From: UBA4615 sp044371545
GTDB lineage: Bacteria > Pseudomonadota > Gammaproteobacteria > Burkholderiales > Burkholderiaceae_E
Length of the DNA stretch: 6,839 nt
Assembly: GCA_044371545.1 (NCBI GenBank)
Contig: JBILTM010000241.1
Span: 1-6,839 of the forward strand
Direction: 5' to 3'
Shown: piece after piece, positions 1 through 6,623 of the stretch
Layout: each line of letters begins with the position of its first letter
Numbering within the stretch: position 1 is the first letter of the stretch
Program-made: the position numbers and the translations under genes
The notes under the pieces: model-generated
Told to the model about the DNA's origin: nothing
Databases searched by the model: none
What the model saw: the letters and a program-made list of their open reading frames with translations, nothing else

Positions 1-1020
1 GCTGCCCTTGAGCGCCGAGGTCGTGTAGCGGCAGTCGAAGCGCGTCGGGTAGTTGACGAAGTCGAGGATGTCGTCGGGCAGCCCCAGGTCCTTCATCACC
101 GCGCCGCGGATGCGCCGCACCGGCGTGAGCGCCATCAGGCTCTTCTTGACGCCGCGCGGGATGAAGCCGAGCAGCGCCGCGTTCACGCGGATCGTCATGC
201 GCGGCGAGTGCGCGGCCTCGCAGAAGGTGTTCAGCACGTCGCCGACGCGCATCGGCTCCGGGTCGACGAGGTGGTAGCAGTCGGAGTCGTGCTGCTTCGC
301 GTGCGCGATGTGGTCCATCGCGTCGACGACGAAGTCGACCGGCACGATGTTGATCCGCCCGCCCTCGATGCCGATCGTCGGCATCCACGGCGGCAGCGTC
401 TGGCGCATGCGCTGGATCAGCTTGAAGAAGTAGTACGGCCCGTCGATCTTGTCCATCTCGCCGCTCTTCGAGTCGCCGACGACGAGGCCCGGGCGGAACA
501 CGAGGAACGGCACCTTGCACTCGTCGCGGACGATCTTCTCGGAGTCGTGCTTGGTCGCGAAGTACGGATGGTCGAGGCCCTCGGCCTCGTCGAACATGTC
601 CTCGCGGAAGACGCCCTCGAAGAGCCCCGCCGCCGCGATCGACGAGACGTGGTGGAAGCGGCCCGCCTTGATCTGGTTCGCGAACTGGACGACGTTGCGC
701 GTGCCGTCGACGTTCACCCGCAGCTGGCTGTCGGCGTCGGCCTTCAGGTCGTAGATCGCCGCGAGGTGGAAGAAGTGCGCGACCTTGCCGTCGTACTTCT
801 TGCGCTCCGCGGCCTTGATGCCGAGGCCCGGCTGCGTCAGGTCGCCCTGCACCGCGACCGCGCGTTCGGGGCCGACGCCCCAGTAGTCGAGCAGCGGCTG
901 GACGCGCTCGGGCGAGGCGTCGCGGATCAGGAAGTGCACGACGGCGCCGCGGCGGGCCAGCAGCTTGCGGACGAGGCGCTTGCCGATGAAGCCGCTGGCG
1001 CCGGTGACGAAATACATCAT
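1..1020 (-). CDS. Fatty acyl-CoA reductase-like extended SDR (N-terminal part, cut by window edge)
   Basis: The first 340 residues are visible; the rest lies beyond the left edge. Residues 6-13 (TGASGFIG) form the Rossmann dinucleotide-binding loop, HVSS at 124-127 supplies the SDR serine, and Y153/K157 (YFATK) is the catalytic YxxxK pair. Motifs such as FHLAAIYD (84-91), FREDMF (138-143), DGPYYFFK (193-200) and INIVPVDFVVDAMDHIAH (223-240) match, from memory, the thioester-reductase half (NAD_binding_4 type) of two-domain bacterial fatty acyl-CoA reductases of about 660 residues, such as Marinobacter Maqu_2507. Those use NADPH to reduce fatty acyl-CoA or aldehyde to alcohol, and carry a second short-chain dehydrogenase domain at the C-terminus that would fall outside this window. 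The start at 1020 is preceded by GAGGAG (1030-1035) with 9-bp spacing; the second ATG at 1017 fits slightly less well. It is divergent from the phasin gene. The family is confident; the exact substrate is inferred. Confidence 0.88.
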   Translation of the reverse strand, partial: MMYFVTGASGFIGKRLVRKLLARRGAVVHFLIRDASPERVQPLLDYWGVGPERAVAVQGDLTQPGLGIKAAERKKYDGKVAHFFHLAAIYDLKADADSQLRVNVDGTRNVVQFANQIKAGRFHHVSSIAAAGLFEGVFREDMFDEAEGLDHPYFATKHDSEKIVRDECKVPFLVFRPGLVVGDSKSGEMDKIDGPYYFFKLIQRMRQTLPPWMPTIGIEGGRINIVPVDFVVDAMDHIAHAKQHDSDCYHLVDPEPMRVGDVLNTFCEAAHSPRMTIRVNAALLGFIPRGVKKSLMALTPVRRIRGAVMKDLGLPDDILDFVNYPTRFDCRYTTSALKGS

Positions 1021-1122
1021 CGCAGGGATCTCCTCGTGTGTCCGTGTTCTTCGAGCCGACGCGGGGCGGCGCGCGGAGCCCGGATCATCGCACCGCCCGT
1101 CGCGCGGCGGCAACCCGGTGCG

Positions 1123-1140
1123 GTTCGCGCGCCCGCGAAC
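1123..1140. repeat. 7-bp inverted repeat GTTCGCG/CGCGAAC with 4-nt spacer
   Basis: GTTCGCG (1123-1129) and CGCGAAC (1134-1140) are perfect reverse complements around CGCC. It lies in the presumed 5' leader of the reductase, about 100 bp from that start codon, and could be a protein-binding dyad or an RNA hairpin. Short GC-rich dyads are frequent in such DNA, so function is uncertain. Confidence 0.4.
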
Positions 1141-1163
1141 GGTCGTGCGATTAGTGTGCGGGC

Positions 1164-1182
1164 TCTAGGGACCTTGCCTAGA
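1164..1182. repeat. CTAG-containing inverted repeat TCTAGG-N7-CCTAGA
   Basis: TCTAGG (1164-1169) and CCTAGA (1177-1182) are perfect 6-bp reverse complements with 7 bp between them. The centres of the half-sites are 13 bp apart, slightly more than one helical turn. Both contain CTAG, a tetramer that appears only rarely elsewhere in this window. It sits in the likely promoter zone and overlaps the possible phasin -10 element, so it is a candidate operator, perhaps for the TetR-type regulator encoded downstream. That link is inference. Confidence 0.4.
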
Positions 1183-1250
1183 CTGCTTTCATCGCCCCGC
1201 CCCGAACCGCGTGGCGCGCCCAGACAACCCGCTTCGCAGGAGCAGAACAC

Positions 1251-1772
1251 ATGGTCAAGAAGACGAAACCGGCGGCCCAGGTCACCGCGGACAACGGCCA
1301 GCTGGCCGCGGCGGTGAAGGACTCGGCGCAGCAGATCTGGCTGGCGGGCCTCGGCGCGTTCGCCAAGGCGCAGGAGGAAGGCAACAAGGTCTTCGAGGCG
1401 CTGGTCAAGGAAGGCAAGGGCATCCAGAAGCGCACCCGAGCGATCGCCGAGGAGAAGCTCGGCGTGGTCACCGGGCGCGTCGGCCGCGTCGCCGGCGACG
1501 TCTCGAAGCAGGCGACCCAGTCGTGGGACCGCCTCGAGCAGGTGTTCGAGGAGCGGGTCGCCCGCGCGCTGAACCGGCTCGGCGTGCCGACGAACGCGGA
1601 CGTCCAGGAGCTGATCGCCCGCGTCGAGAAGCTGCACGCCAGCGTCCAGGCGCTCGGCGGCAAGCCGGCCCGCGCGCCGCGCGCCGCCGCGACCCGCAAG
1701 CCCGCGGCGAAGGCCACGAAGGCGACCCGCGCGCCGCGCAAGGCCGCCGCGAAGAAGGCCGCGAAAGCCTGA
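1251..1772 (+). CDS. PHA granule-associated phasin, PhaF/PhaI type
   Basis: This 173-residue protein should coat polyhydroxyalkanoate granules in the cytoplasm, setting their number and surface properties. The signature IWLAGLGAFAKAQEEG (29-44), followed by a long amphipathic helix and GVPTNADVQELIARVEKL (111-128), a heptad-like oligomerisation segment, is typical of the PhaF/PhaI family (PHA_granule type). The last 36 residues (about 138-173) are Ala/Lys/Arg-rich with KPAAKATKA- and KAAAKKA-like runs, resembling the histone H1-like DNA-binding tail of PhaF but much shorter than the Pseudomonas version. The length is between PhaI (about 140 residues) and PhaF (about 255). The start is supported by AGGAG (1238-1242) 8 bp upstream. 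It is the first gene of a rightward set with the patatin gene 47 bp downstream. The family is confident; binding of the tail to DNA or nucleoid is inferred. Confidence 0.92.
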   Translation: MVKKTKPAAQVTADNGQLAAAVKDSAQQIWLAGLGAFAKAQEEGNKVFEALVKEGKGIQKRTRAIAEEKLGVVTGRVGRVAGDVSKQATQSWDRLEQVFEERVARALNRLGVPTNADVQELIARVEKLHASVQALGGKPARAPRAAATRKPAAKATKATRAPRKAAAKKAAKA

Positions 1773-1784
1773 GCGGAGCCTGAC

Positions 1785-1810
1785 GCGCGGGCCGCCCCCG
1801 CGGCTCGCGC
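1785..1810 (+). promoter_or_regulatory. Strong stem-loop between phasin and patatin genes
   Basis: Positions 1785-1795 pair with 1800-1810 around a CCCC loop: an 11-bp stem, ten Watson-Crick pairs plus one G-U (1790/1805). No U-tract follows, so it is not a standard intrinsic terminator. It ends 9 nt before the patatin ATG, where a Shine-Dalgarno would normally be, and no Shine-Dalgarno is visible there. It may protect the 3' end of the phasin mRNA, attenuate readthrough, or limit patatin translation. The structure is seen directly; the role is inference. Confidence 0.55.
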
Positions 1811-1819
1811 CGGCCCGAC

Positions 1820-3043
1820 ATGACCCCCATCCGTCGTCCCGTCGCCCCGGTCGGCATCGCGCTGGCCGGCGGCGGCTTCCTCGGCGCCGCCTACGAGCTC
1901 GGCGCGCTCGCCGCGCTGTCCGAGTCGATCGACGGGCTGGACCTGACCTCGCTCGATGTCTACGTCGGCGTCAGCGCCGGCGCGTTCGTCGCGGCCGGCC
2001 TCGCCAACGGGCTGTCGCCGCACGCGATGGTCCGGATGTTCGTCGAGAGCGAGGTCGACGACGGCCCGTTCGACCCGGCGTCGCTGCTGCGGCCCGCCTG
2101 GGGCGAGCTGCGCGAGCGGCTCGCGGTCGCGCCGTCGGTGCTCGGCGACCTCTTCGACGAGATGCGCCGCGGGCTGCTGCACGGGGGCCTCGGCACCGCC
2201 GTCTGGCGCGGCCTCGACCGCGCGGCCTCGCTGCTGCCCACCGGCGTGATCGACGCCGCGCCGGCCGAGCTCAAGCTCGCCGCGCTGCTCGGCGAAGCCG
2301 GCCGGACCAACCGGTTCGACCAGCTGCGCGCCACGCTGCGGATCGTGGCCACCGACATCGACACCGGCGAGACGGTCGCCTTCGGCGGCCCCGGCACGCC
2401 CGAGGTGCCGATCTCGCGGGCGGTGCTCGCTTCGGCCGCGGTGCCCGGCCTGTTCCCGCCGGTGAAGATCGCCGGGCGCTGGTTCGTCGACGGCGCACTG
2501 AACAAGACGCTGCACGCGTCGATCGCGCTGCAGGAAGGCGCGCGCCTGGTGCTGTGCCTGAACCCGCTGGTGCCGTACGCCGCCGGGCCCGAGGGCCCGC
2601 CCGCGGCGATGGCCCGGCGCGGCCTCGGCGCGGTGCTCGCGCAGACGGTGCGCACCGCGATCCGCTCGCGGATGACCGTCGGCCTCGAGAAGTACCGCGT
2701 CACCCACCCGGACGCCGACGTGCTCCTGTTCGAGCCGCGGGCCGACGACGCGACGACCTTCTTCACGCGGATCTTCAGCACCTCGAGCCGGCGGGGGCTG
2801 TGCGAGCACGCCTACCGGCGCACGCGCGCGGACCTGCTCGAGCGCGCGCCCTCGCTCGCGCCGGTGCTCGCGCGGCACGGACTGCGGCTGAACGTCGAAC
2901 GGCTCGCCGACCCGGCGCACGCGCTGGTGCGCGAGCCGACGCGCCCGCCGCCGCGCGCGGGCCGGCTCGCGGTCGCGACGCGCCGGCTCGGCCACACGCT
3001 CGACGACCTCGAGCGCGTCGTCAGGCTGTCCGGACGAGGCTGA
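1820..3043 (+). CDS. Patatin-like phospholipase / lipid acyl hydrolase
   Basis: This 407-residue, probably cytoplasmic enzyme should hydrolyse acyl esters of phospholipids or neutral lipids by a Ser-Asp dyad. The patatin elements are in order: glycine-rich oxyanion loop AGGGFLGAAYELGAL (16-30), nucleophile elbow GVSAG (50-54, Ser52), and the VDGALNK block (223-229) with Asp224 in the DGA position. ISRAVLASAAVPGLFPP (198-214) is the usual patatin segment before the Asp. The oxyanion loop has Leu where the classical GGGxRG motif has Arg. No signal peptide or membrane helix is evident. The C-terminal region from about 290 (KYRVTHPDADVLLFEP onward, then an Arg-rich end) is not a domain I recognise. 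The start has no visible Shine-Dalgarno and follows a stem-loop directly, so translation may be weak; no better start is apparent. Its position behind a phasin suggests granule or membrane-lipid turnover, which is inference; substrate unknown. Confidence 0.88.
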   Translation: MTPIRRPVAPVGIALAGGGFLGAAYELGALAALSESIDGLDLTSLDVYVGVSAGAFVAAGLANGLSPHAMVRMFVESEVDDGPFDPASLLRPAWGELRERLAVAPSVLGDLFDEMRRGLLHGGLGTAVWRGLDRAASLLPTGVIDAAPAELKLAALLGEAGRTNRFDQLRATLRIVATDIDTGETVAFGGPGTPEVPISRAVLASAAVPGLFPPVKIAGRWFVDGALNKTLHASIALQEGARLVLCLNPLVPYAAGPEGPPAAMARRGLGAVLAQTVRTAIRSRMTVGLEKYRVTHPDADVLLFEPRADDATTFFTRIFSTSSRRGLCEHAYRRTRADLLERAPSLAPVLARHGLRLNVERLADPAHALVREPTRPPPRAGRLAVATRRLGHTLDDLERVVRLSGRG

Positions 3044-3068
3044 GCGCCCGCGGGGCCGGTGCTATCCT
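3040..3068 (+). promoter_or_regulatory. Weak candidate promoter for the TetR gene
   Basis: CTGAGC (3040-3045, 3/6 match to TTGACA) and TATCCT (3063-3068, 4/6 match to TATAAT) are 17 bp apart in the 70-bp gap before the regulator gene. The match is modest and the gene could equally be read from the phasin-patatin transcript. Confidence 0.22.
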
Positions 3069-3113
3069 TGGCCGCCGCGCCCGACGCGCGAGCCGCCCGC
3101 CGGGAGATGACGG

Positions 3114-3845
3114 ATGCAGACGCAGCGCAAGGCGCCGCGACGCACGCGCGAACGGATCCTCGAGCTGTCGCTGCGCCTGTTCAACGAGCAGGGCGAGCCG
3201 CAGGTCACGACCAGCGCGATCGCCGACGAGATGAACATCTCGCCCGGCAACCTGTACTACCACTTCCGCAACAAGGACGACATCGTCAATGCGCTGTTCG
3301 AGCAGTACGAGCGCGAGATGGAGGGCCTGCTGCGACTGCCCGGCGAGCTGCCCGCGGACGTCGAGGATGCCTGGCTGTTCCTGCACCTGCTGTTCGAGAC
3401 GATCTGGCGGCACCGCTTCGTCTACCGTGACCTCAGCGACCTGCTGACCCGCAACCGGCGCGTCGAGACGCACTTCCGCACGATCCTGGAGGGCAAATCG
3501 CGCGCCGCGCGAGGGCTGTGCGACGGGCTGGCCGAGGCGGGGCAGCTGCACGCCACCGACTTCGAGATCGACGCGCTCGCCACCAACATGGTCGTCGTCG
3601 CGACCTGGTGGCTGCAATACGAGTACGTGCTCGACGCGCGCCGCTTCGGCGAGCCCGAGCACCAGGCGGCGGCGCTCGCGCGCGGCGCGTTCCAGGTGCT
3701 CGCGCTGACCGGCGCCTACCTGAGCGGCGACGCCCGCGCGCTGTTCGAGCGACTGGCGCGCGAGTACCTGCGCGTGCCGGACGACCGCGGCTCGCGGCCG
3801 CCTCAGCCGACGAAGGGCAGCAGCCCGCCGGTGCGCCGCCGATAG
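3114..3845 (+). CDS. TetR/AcrR-family transcriptional regulator
   Basis: This 243-residue protein has a TetR_N helix-turn-helix at about 11-60: TRERILELSLRLFNEQG, then the recognition-helix region VTTSAIADEMNISPGNLYYHF (31-51) and RNKDDIV. The C-terminal ligand and dimer domain (about 75-220), with FVYRDLSDLLTRN (102-114) and a Trp/Tyr-rich segment ATWWLQYEYV (163-172), resembles the bacterial transcriptional repressor type that I associate with PF13972. Such proteins usually repress nearby genes until a ligand, often an acyl-CoA or other hydrophobic molecule, binds. The start at 3114 has GGGAG (3102-3106) 7 bp upstream. It follows the patatin gene by 70 bp on the same strand, so control of the reductase-phasin-patatin set is plausible but inferred. 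The last 14 or so residues (GSRPPQPTKG onward) are low-complexity and lie in the 43-bp overlap with the opposite-strand methyltransferase gene. Confidence 0.9.
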   Translation: MQTQRKAPRRTRERILELSLRLFNEQGEPQVTTSAIADEMNISPGNLYYHFRNKDDIVNALFEQYEREMEGLLRLPGELPADVEDAWLFLHLLFETIWRHRFVYRDLSDLLTRNRRVETHFRTILEGKSRAARGLCDGLAEAGQLHATDFEIDALATNMVVVATWWLQYEYVLDARRFGEPEHQAAALARGAFQVLALTGAYLSGDARALFERLAREYLRVPDDRGSRPPQPTKGSSPPVRRR

Positions 3846-4252
3846 GCGGGGTGTTCGCCGGGGAAGCGGGCCGCGAGCAGCGCGTCCTCGAAGCGGTGCT
3901 TGACGACGAGCACCGCGGCGAGCGCGACGCCGACCGCGACCGACGCCGGCGGGCCCGACAGCGCCGGGGGCAGCACGAAGGCCAGCAGGGCGGTGTACAT
4001 CGGGTGCCGCACCCAGCGGTACGGCCCGTCGACGACCAGCCGCTCGTGCGCGTCGGGCAGCGGCGTGATCGAGAACGCACGGCGCTGGCGCAGCGTCATC
4101 CAGACGCCGGCCCAGGCGCCCAGCGCGACCCCGACGAGTTGCACCGCGACGCCCGCCGGATGCGGCGCGACCCACGGCCCCTGCCAGAGCCACGCCGCGA
4201 GCCCGCCGAACTGAGCGGCGACGAGCACCCTCCCCTTCGCCGCGTCCCGCAC
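3803..4252 (-). CDS. Small membrane methyltransferase, ICMT/PEMT family
   Basis: This 149-residue integral membrane protein should transfer a methyl group from S-adenosylmethionine to an isoprenylcysteine-like, phospholipid or other hydrophobic acceptor. The family signature is GPYRWVRHPMY (76-86), with the RHPxY SAM-binding motif, followed by a C-terminal KHRFED (118-123, Glu122) and FPGEHPAYRRR (130-140), ending in the usual LLPF. Hydrophobic segments are near 8-24, 35-52, 87-100 and 103-118. Translation is taken from GTG at 4252, 14 bp after the AAA+ gene stop. No Shine-Dalgarno precedes it, so it may depend on translational coupling, or the start may be misplaced by a few codons. The end lies inside the opposite-strand TetR gene. 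The family is confident; the acceptor substrate is unknown. Confidence 0.83.
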   Translation of the reverse strand: MRDAAKGRVLVAAQFGGLAAWLWQGPWVAPHPAGVAVQLVGVALGAWAGVWMTLRQRRAFSITPLPDAHERLVVDGPYRWVRHPMYTALLAFVLPPALSGPPASVAVGVALAAVLVVKHRFEDALLAARFPGEHPAYRRRTGGLLPFVG

Positions 4253-4266
4253 CGCGCCGCGCCGGC

Positions 4267-6609
4267 TCAGCGCACGAAGCCCATCGGCTTCGAGAAGCGC
4301 ACGTCCGGCTTCGCGCGGTGCTCGCGCTCGAGCTGCTCGACGAAGGCCTCGGGGTCGGGCAACTCGCCGAGCAGCGTCGCCTGCCGCTTCACCACCGCGA
4401 AGTCACCCGGCGCGAGCAGCTCCAGCCGCCCGAGCCGCTCGGCGAGCGCCGCCGGTACCGCGCCCGCCGCCGCGGCGTCGAGGGCCGCGGCGTCCGCCCC
4501 TTCGGCCGGCTCCCAGCCGAGCGCCTCGACCGCGAACATCCGCAGCCGCTGCGCCGCCGACAGCGGCAGGAAACGCAGCTTGAACGAGAAGCGCCGCAGC
4601 GCCGCCTCGTCGATCCGGTCGAACAGGTTGGTGGTGCAGATGAACACGCCGTCGAAGCGCTCCATCCCCTGCAGCATCTCGTTGACCTCGCTGACCTCGT
4701 AGTTGCGGACCGCGAGCTGGCGGTTCTGCAGGAACGAGTCGGCCTCGTCGAGCAGCAGCACCGCCTGCTCGCGCTGCGCGTCGGCGAACATCTTCGCCAT
4801 CTGCTGCTCGGTCTCGCCGACGTACTTGCTCATCAGGTCGGAGGCGCGCTTGATCATCAGCGGCCGCTCGAGGCTGCGCGCGACGTGCTCGCCGAGCGCG
4901 GTCTTGCCGGTGCCCGGCAGGCCGTAGAAGCACAGCGTCGCGCGCGGGCGCGCCTGCAGCGCGGCGATGATCCGCTCGACCGGATGGCGGGTCTCGACGT
5001 TGAGGAGGCCGAGGTCGTAGCGGGTCGGCGACGGCCGGAACTCCGGCTCGTCGCCGGCGCGGCCGAGCGCGCGGTCGGCACGCTCGAGCTGGCGCTCGAT
5101 CAGCGCCTCGACCGGGTCGCCGACGCTGTCGCGGGTCAGCCGCGCGAAGCGCGCCGCCGACTGGATCTGCGCGGGCGTGACCTGCTTGCGCGCGGCGATC
5201 CTAGCGACGAACGCGTCGGAGACGCCCAGCTCGGCGAGATGCTTGCGGGCGATCGTCTCGCGCACGCGCTGCGGCGGGTTCGACAGCTCGAGGTGGAACT
5301 GGAAGCGGCGCCGGTAGGCCGGGTCGATCTGGCCGATCGAGTTCGACACCCAGATCGTCGGCACCGGGTTCTGCTCGAGCGTCTGGTTCACCCAGGCCTT
5401 GCCGTTGACCGCCGCGCCCCGTGCCTCCTCGGCGCCGAACAGGTTCAGCACCGGCTCGCTGATCGGCGGGAACACGTCCTCGACCTCGTCGAACAGCAGC
5501 GCCGCGCCGTGGCGGCCCTTCAGGAACGCCTGCGACACCTGCAGCGAGCGGTAGCGCTCCTTGCCCGACAGGCTGTTGCCTTCGCGGTCGAGGCAGTCGA
5601 CCTCGTAGAGCTCGCAGCCGGCGCGCTGCGCGACCAGCCGCGCGAACTCGGTCTTGCCGGTGCCCGGAGGCCCGTAGAGGAGCACGTTGACGCCCTTCTC
5701 GCGCCCGCGCACCGCGGCCTGCAGCAGCGCGACCAGGTAGCGCGCGTCGTCGCCGACGTGCGGGAAGTCCTCGATCGACAGCGCGCTCGGCGTGGCCGGC
5801 CGCGTGAACGCGGCCATCATCTCGCCTTCGGAGGCGTACTCGGCGGTCAGCACCGCGAGCAGCTTGTCCGACACGCGCATCAGGTCGCCGAGGTCGGTGA
5901 CCGCGTGTTCGGCAATCGGCGTCTCGACCAGCCCGAGCGACTCGAGCCGCCCGCCGGCGCGCAGCGCAGCCGCGGTCTCTCCCGCCTGCTGGCCGAGCAC
6001 CTGCGCGAGCATCCCGTAGGCCTCCTGTGCGCTCGCGGCCTTGCAGTCGACGAGCACCGGACGCAGGTCGCGCTGGTACTTGCACAGCGACGCGTGCAGC
6101 AGGATCGCGCGCTCGCAGTCGGACAGGCCGAGCACGCGCGCGAGCAGGTCGACGTTGTCGACGAGGCGTACGCGCTGCTTCGCGAGCCGCGCGTCGAAGC
6201 GCTCGGCGCTCAGCTGGAAGACGCGCAGCAGTTCCTTGCCGTGCAGCTTCACGAACTCGTCGAGGTAGTAGTGGATCGCGGTGTCGTCGTACAGACCGTT
6301 CCAGGCGCCGTGGCGCGCCATGAAGTCCTCGAGCGCCAGCTCGCCCGAGCCGGCCCAGGCCGGCGCCTCGGCGCAGCGGCGCGCGACGTAGGTCTGCAGC
6401 CGCGCGAGCGTCGCACGGGGCCACACCAGCCAGCGGCCGGTCAGGGTGACGACGTTGTTGATGTCGCGGCGCAGGTTGAAGCGGGGCCCGAGCGCGAGCA
6501 CGGTGCGCAGCGCGAAGCGCGCGCACATCAGGTCGAGCGCGCTCGCGTGCTCGAGCGCGGGCGGGTCGATCGTCGGCTCTTCGTCGACGGGGTGCGCGGG
6601 GACGGACAT
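4267..6609 (-). CDS. Tandem AAA+ ATPase, function unknown
   Basis: This 780-residue protein has an N-terminal, mostly helical part of about 300 residues that I do not recognise, then two AAA+ modules. Module 1: Walker A GPPGTGKT (313-320), Walker B LLFDE (371-375), sensor-1 Asn423 in WVSNS, arginines RRR (433-435). Module 2: Walker A GLPGTGKT (563-570), classic pore loop KYVGE (595-599), Walker B VLLLDEAD (617-624), sensor-1 Asn661 in TTN, RRF (672-674). Both look able to bind and hydrolyse ATP, but only module 2 has the aromatic-hydrophobic-Gly loop used by substrate-threading AAA proteins. This suggests a remodelling or unfolding motor, which is inference. ATG at 6609 is chosen because GGGAGG lies 8 bp upstream; an ATG 36 codons earlier (6717) would run the coding region through the promoter-like and operator-like sequences. 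The methyltransferase gene follows 14 bp downstream, probably co-transcribed. I cannot name a characterised homologue. Confidence 0.85.
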   Translation of the reverse strand: MSVPAHPVDEEPTIDPPALEHASALDLMCARFALRTVLALGPRFNLRRDINNVVTLTGRWLVWPRATLARLQTYVARRCAEAPAWAGSGELALEDFMARHGAWNGLYDDTAIHYYLDEFVKLHGKELLRVFQLSAERFDARLAKQRVRLVDNVDLLARVLGLSDCERAILLHASLCKYQRDLRPVLVDCKAASAQEAYGMLAQVLGQQAGETAAALRAGGRLESLGLVETPIAEHAVTDLGDLMRVSDKLLAVLTAEYASEGEMMAAFTRPATPSALSIEDFPHVGDDARYLVALLQAAVRGREKGVNVLLYGPPGTGKTEFARLVAQRAGCELYEVDCLDREGNSLSGKERYRSLQVSQAFLKGRHGAALLFDEVEDVFPPISEPVLNLFGAEEARGAAVNGKAWVNQTLEQNPVPTIWVSNSIGQIDPAYRRRFQFHLELSNPPQRVRETIARKHLAELGVSDAFVARIAARKQVTPAQIQSAARFARLTRDSVGDPVEALIERQLERADRALGRAGDEPEFRPSPTRYDLGLLNVETRHPVERIIAALQARPRATLCFYGLPGTGKTALGEHVARSLERPLMIKRASDLMSKYVGETEQQMAKMFADAQREQAVLLLDEADSFLQNRQLAVRNYEVSEVNEMLQGMERFDGVFICTTNLFDRIDEAALRRFSFKLRFLPLSAAQRLRMFAVEALGWEPAEGADAAALDAAAAGAVPAALAERLGRLELLAPGDFAVVKRQATLLGELPDPEAFVEQLEREHRAKPDVRFSKPMGFVR

Positions 6610-6617
6610 CGGAGCGA

Positions 6618-6623
6618 CCTCCC
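6618..6623 (-). promoter_or_regulatory. Ribosome binding site fixing the AAA+ start
   Basis: GGGAGG on the minus strand lies 8 bp before the ATG at 6609. It decides for this start over the in-frame ATG at 6717. Confidence 0.75.

Larger units (their letters stand above)
1021..1250. promoter_or_regulatory. Divergent intergenic region between the SDR reductase and phasin genes
   Basis: This 230-bp stretch separates two genes transcribed away from each other, so it must hold both promoters. The part from about 1150 to 1195 is less GC-rich than its surroundings and is the likeliest promoter zone. I could not find a convincing -35/-10 pair on either strand; TAGACT at 1179-1184 is a possible -10 for the phasin but lacks a good -35. 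Two inverted repeats lie here and are listed separately. Ribosome binding sites are seen at both ends: GAGGAG (minus strand, 1030-1035) for the reductase and AGGAG (1238-1242) for the phasin. Confidence 0.55.

Noticed and set aside
1161..1177. A sigma-54 type GG-N10-GC promoter before the phasin
   Set aside because: The GG and GC elements are not at the required spacing around TTGCC, so the resemblance does not hold.
208..1317. A 369-codon open frame on the + strand across the reductase gene
   Set aside because: It is antisense to the SDR gene, which shows the Rossmann loop, YxxxK pair and a well-spaced ribosome binding site. The product has no recognisable domain.
1178..2995. A 605-codon open frame on the - strand across the phasin and patatin genes
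   Set aside because: The product is Arg/Ala/Gly-rich low-complexity sequence, while both opposite genes have strong family motifs and, for the phasin, a ribosome binding site.
3836..3849. Small hairpin CCGCC-GATA-GGCGG over the TetR stop codon as a terminator
   Set aside because: The stem is only 5 bp with no U-tract on either strand. Such hairpins are expected by chance at this GC content.
3021..4193. A 390-codon open frame on the - strand across the TetR gene
   Set aside because: The product is Arg/Ala-rich without motifs and is antisense to the TetR helix-turn-helix.
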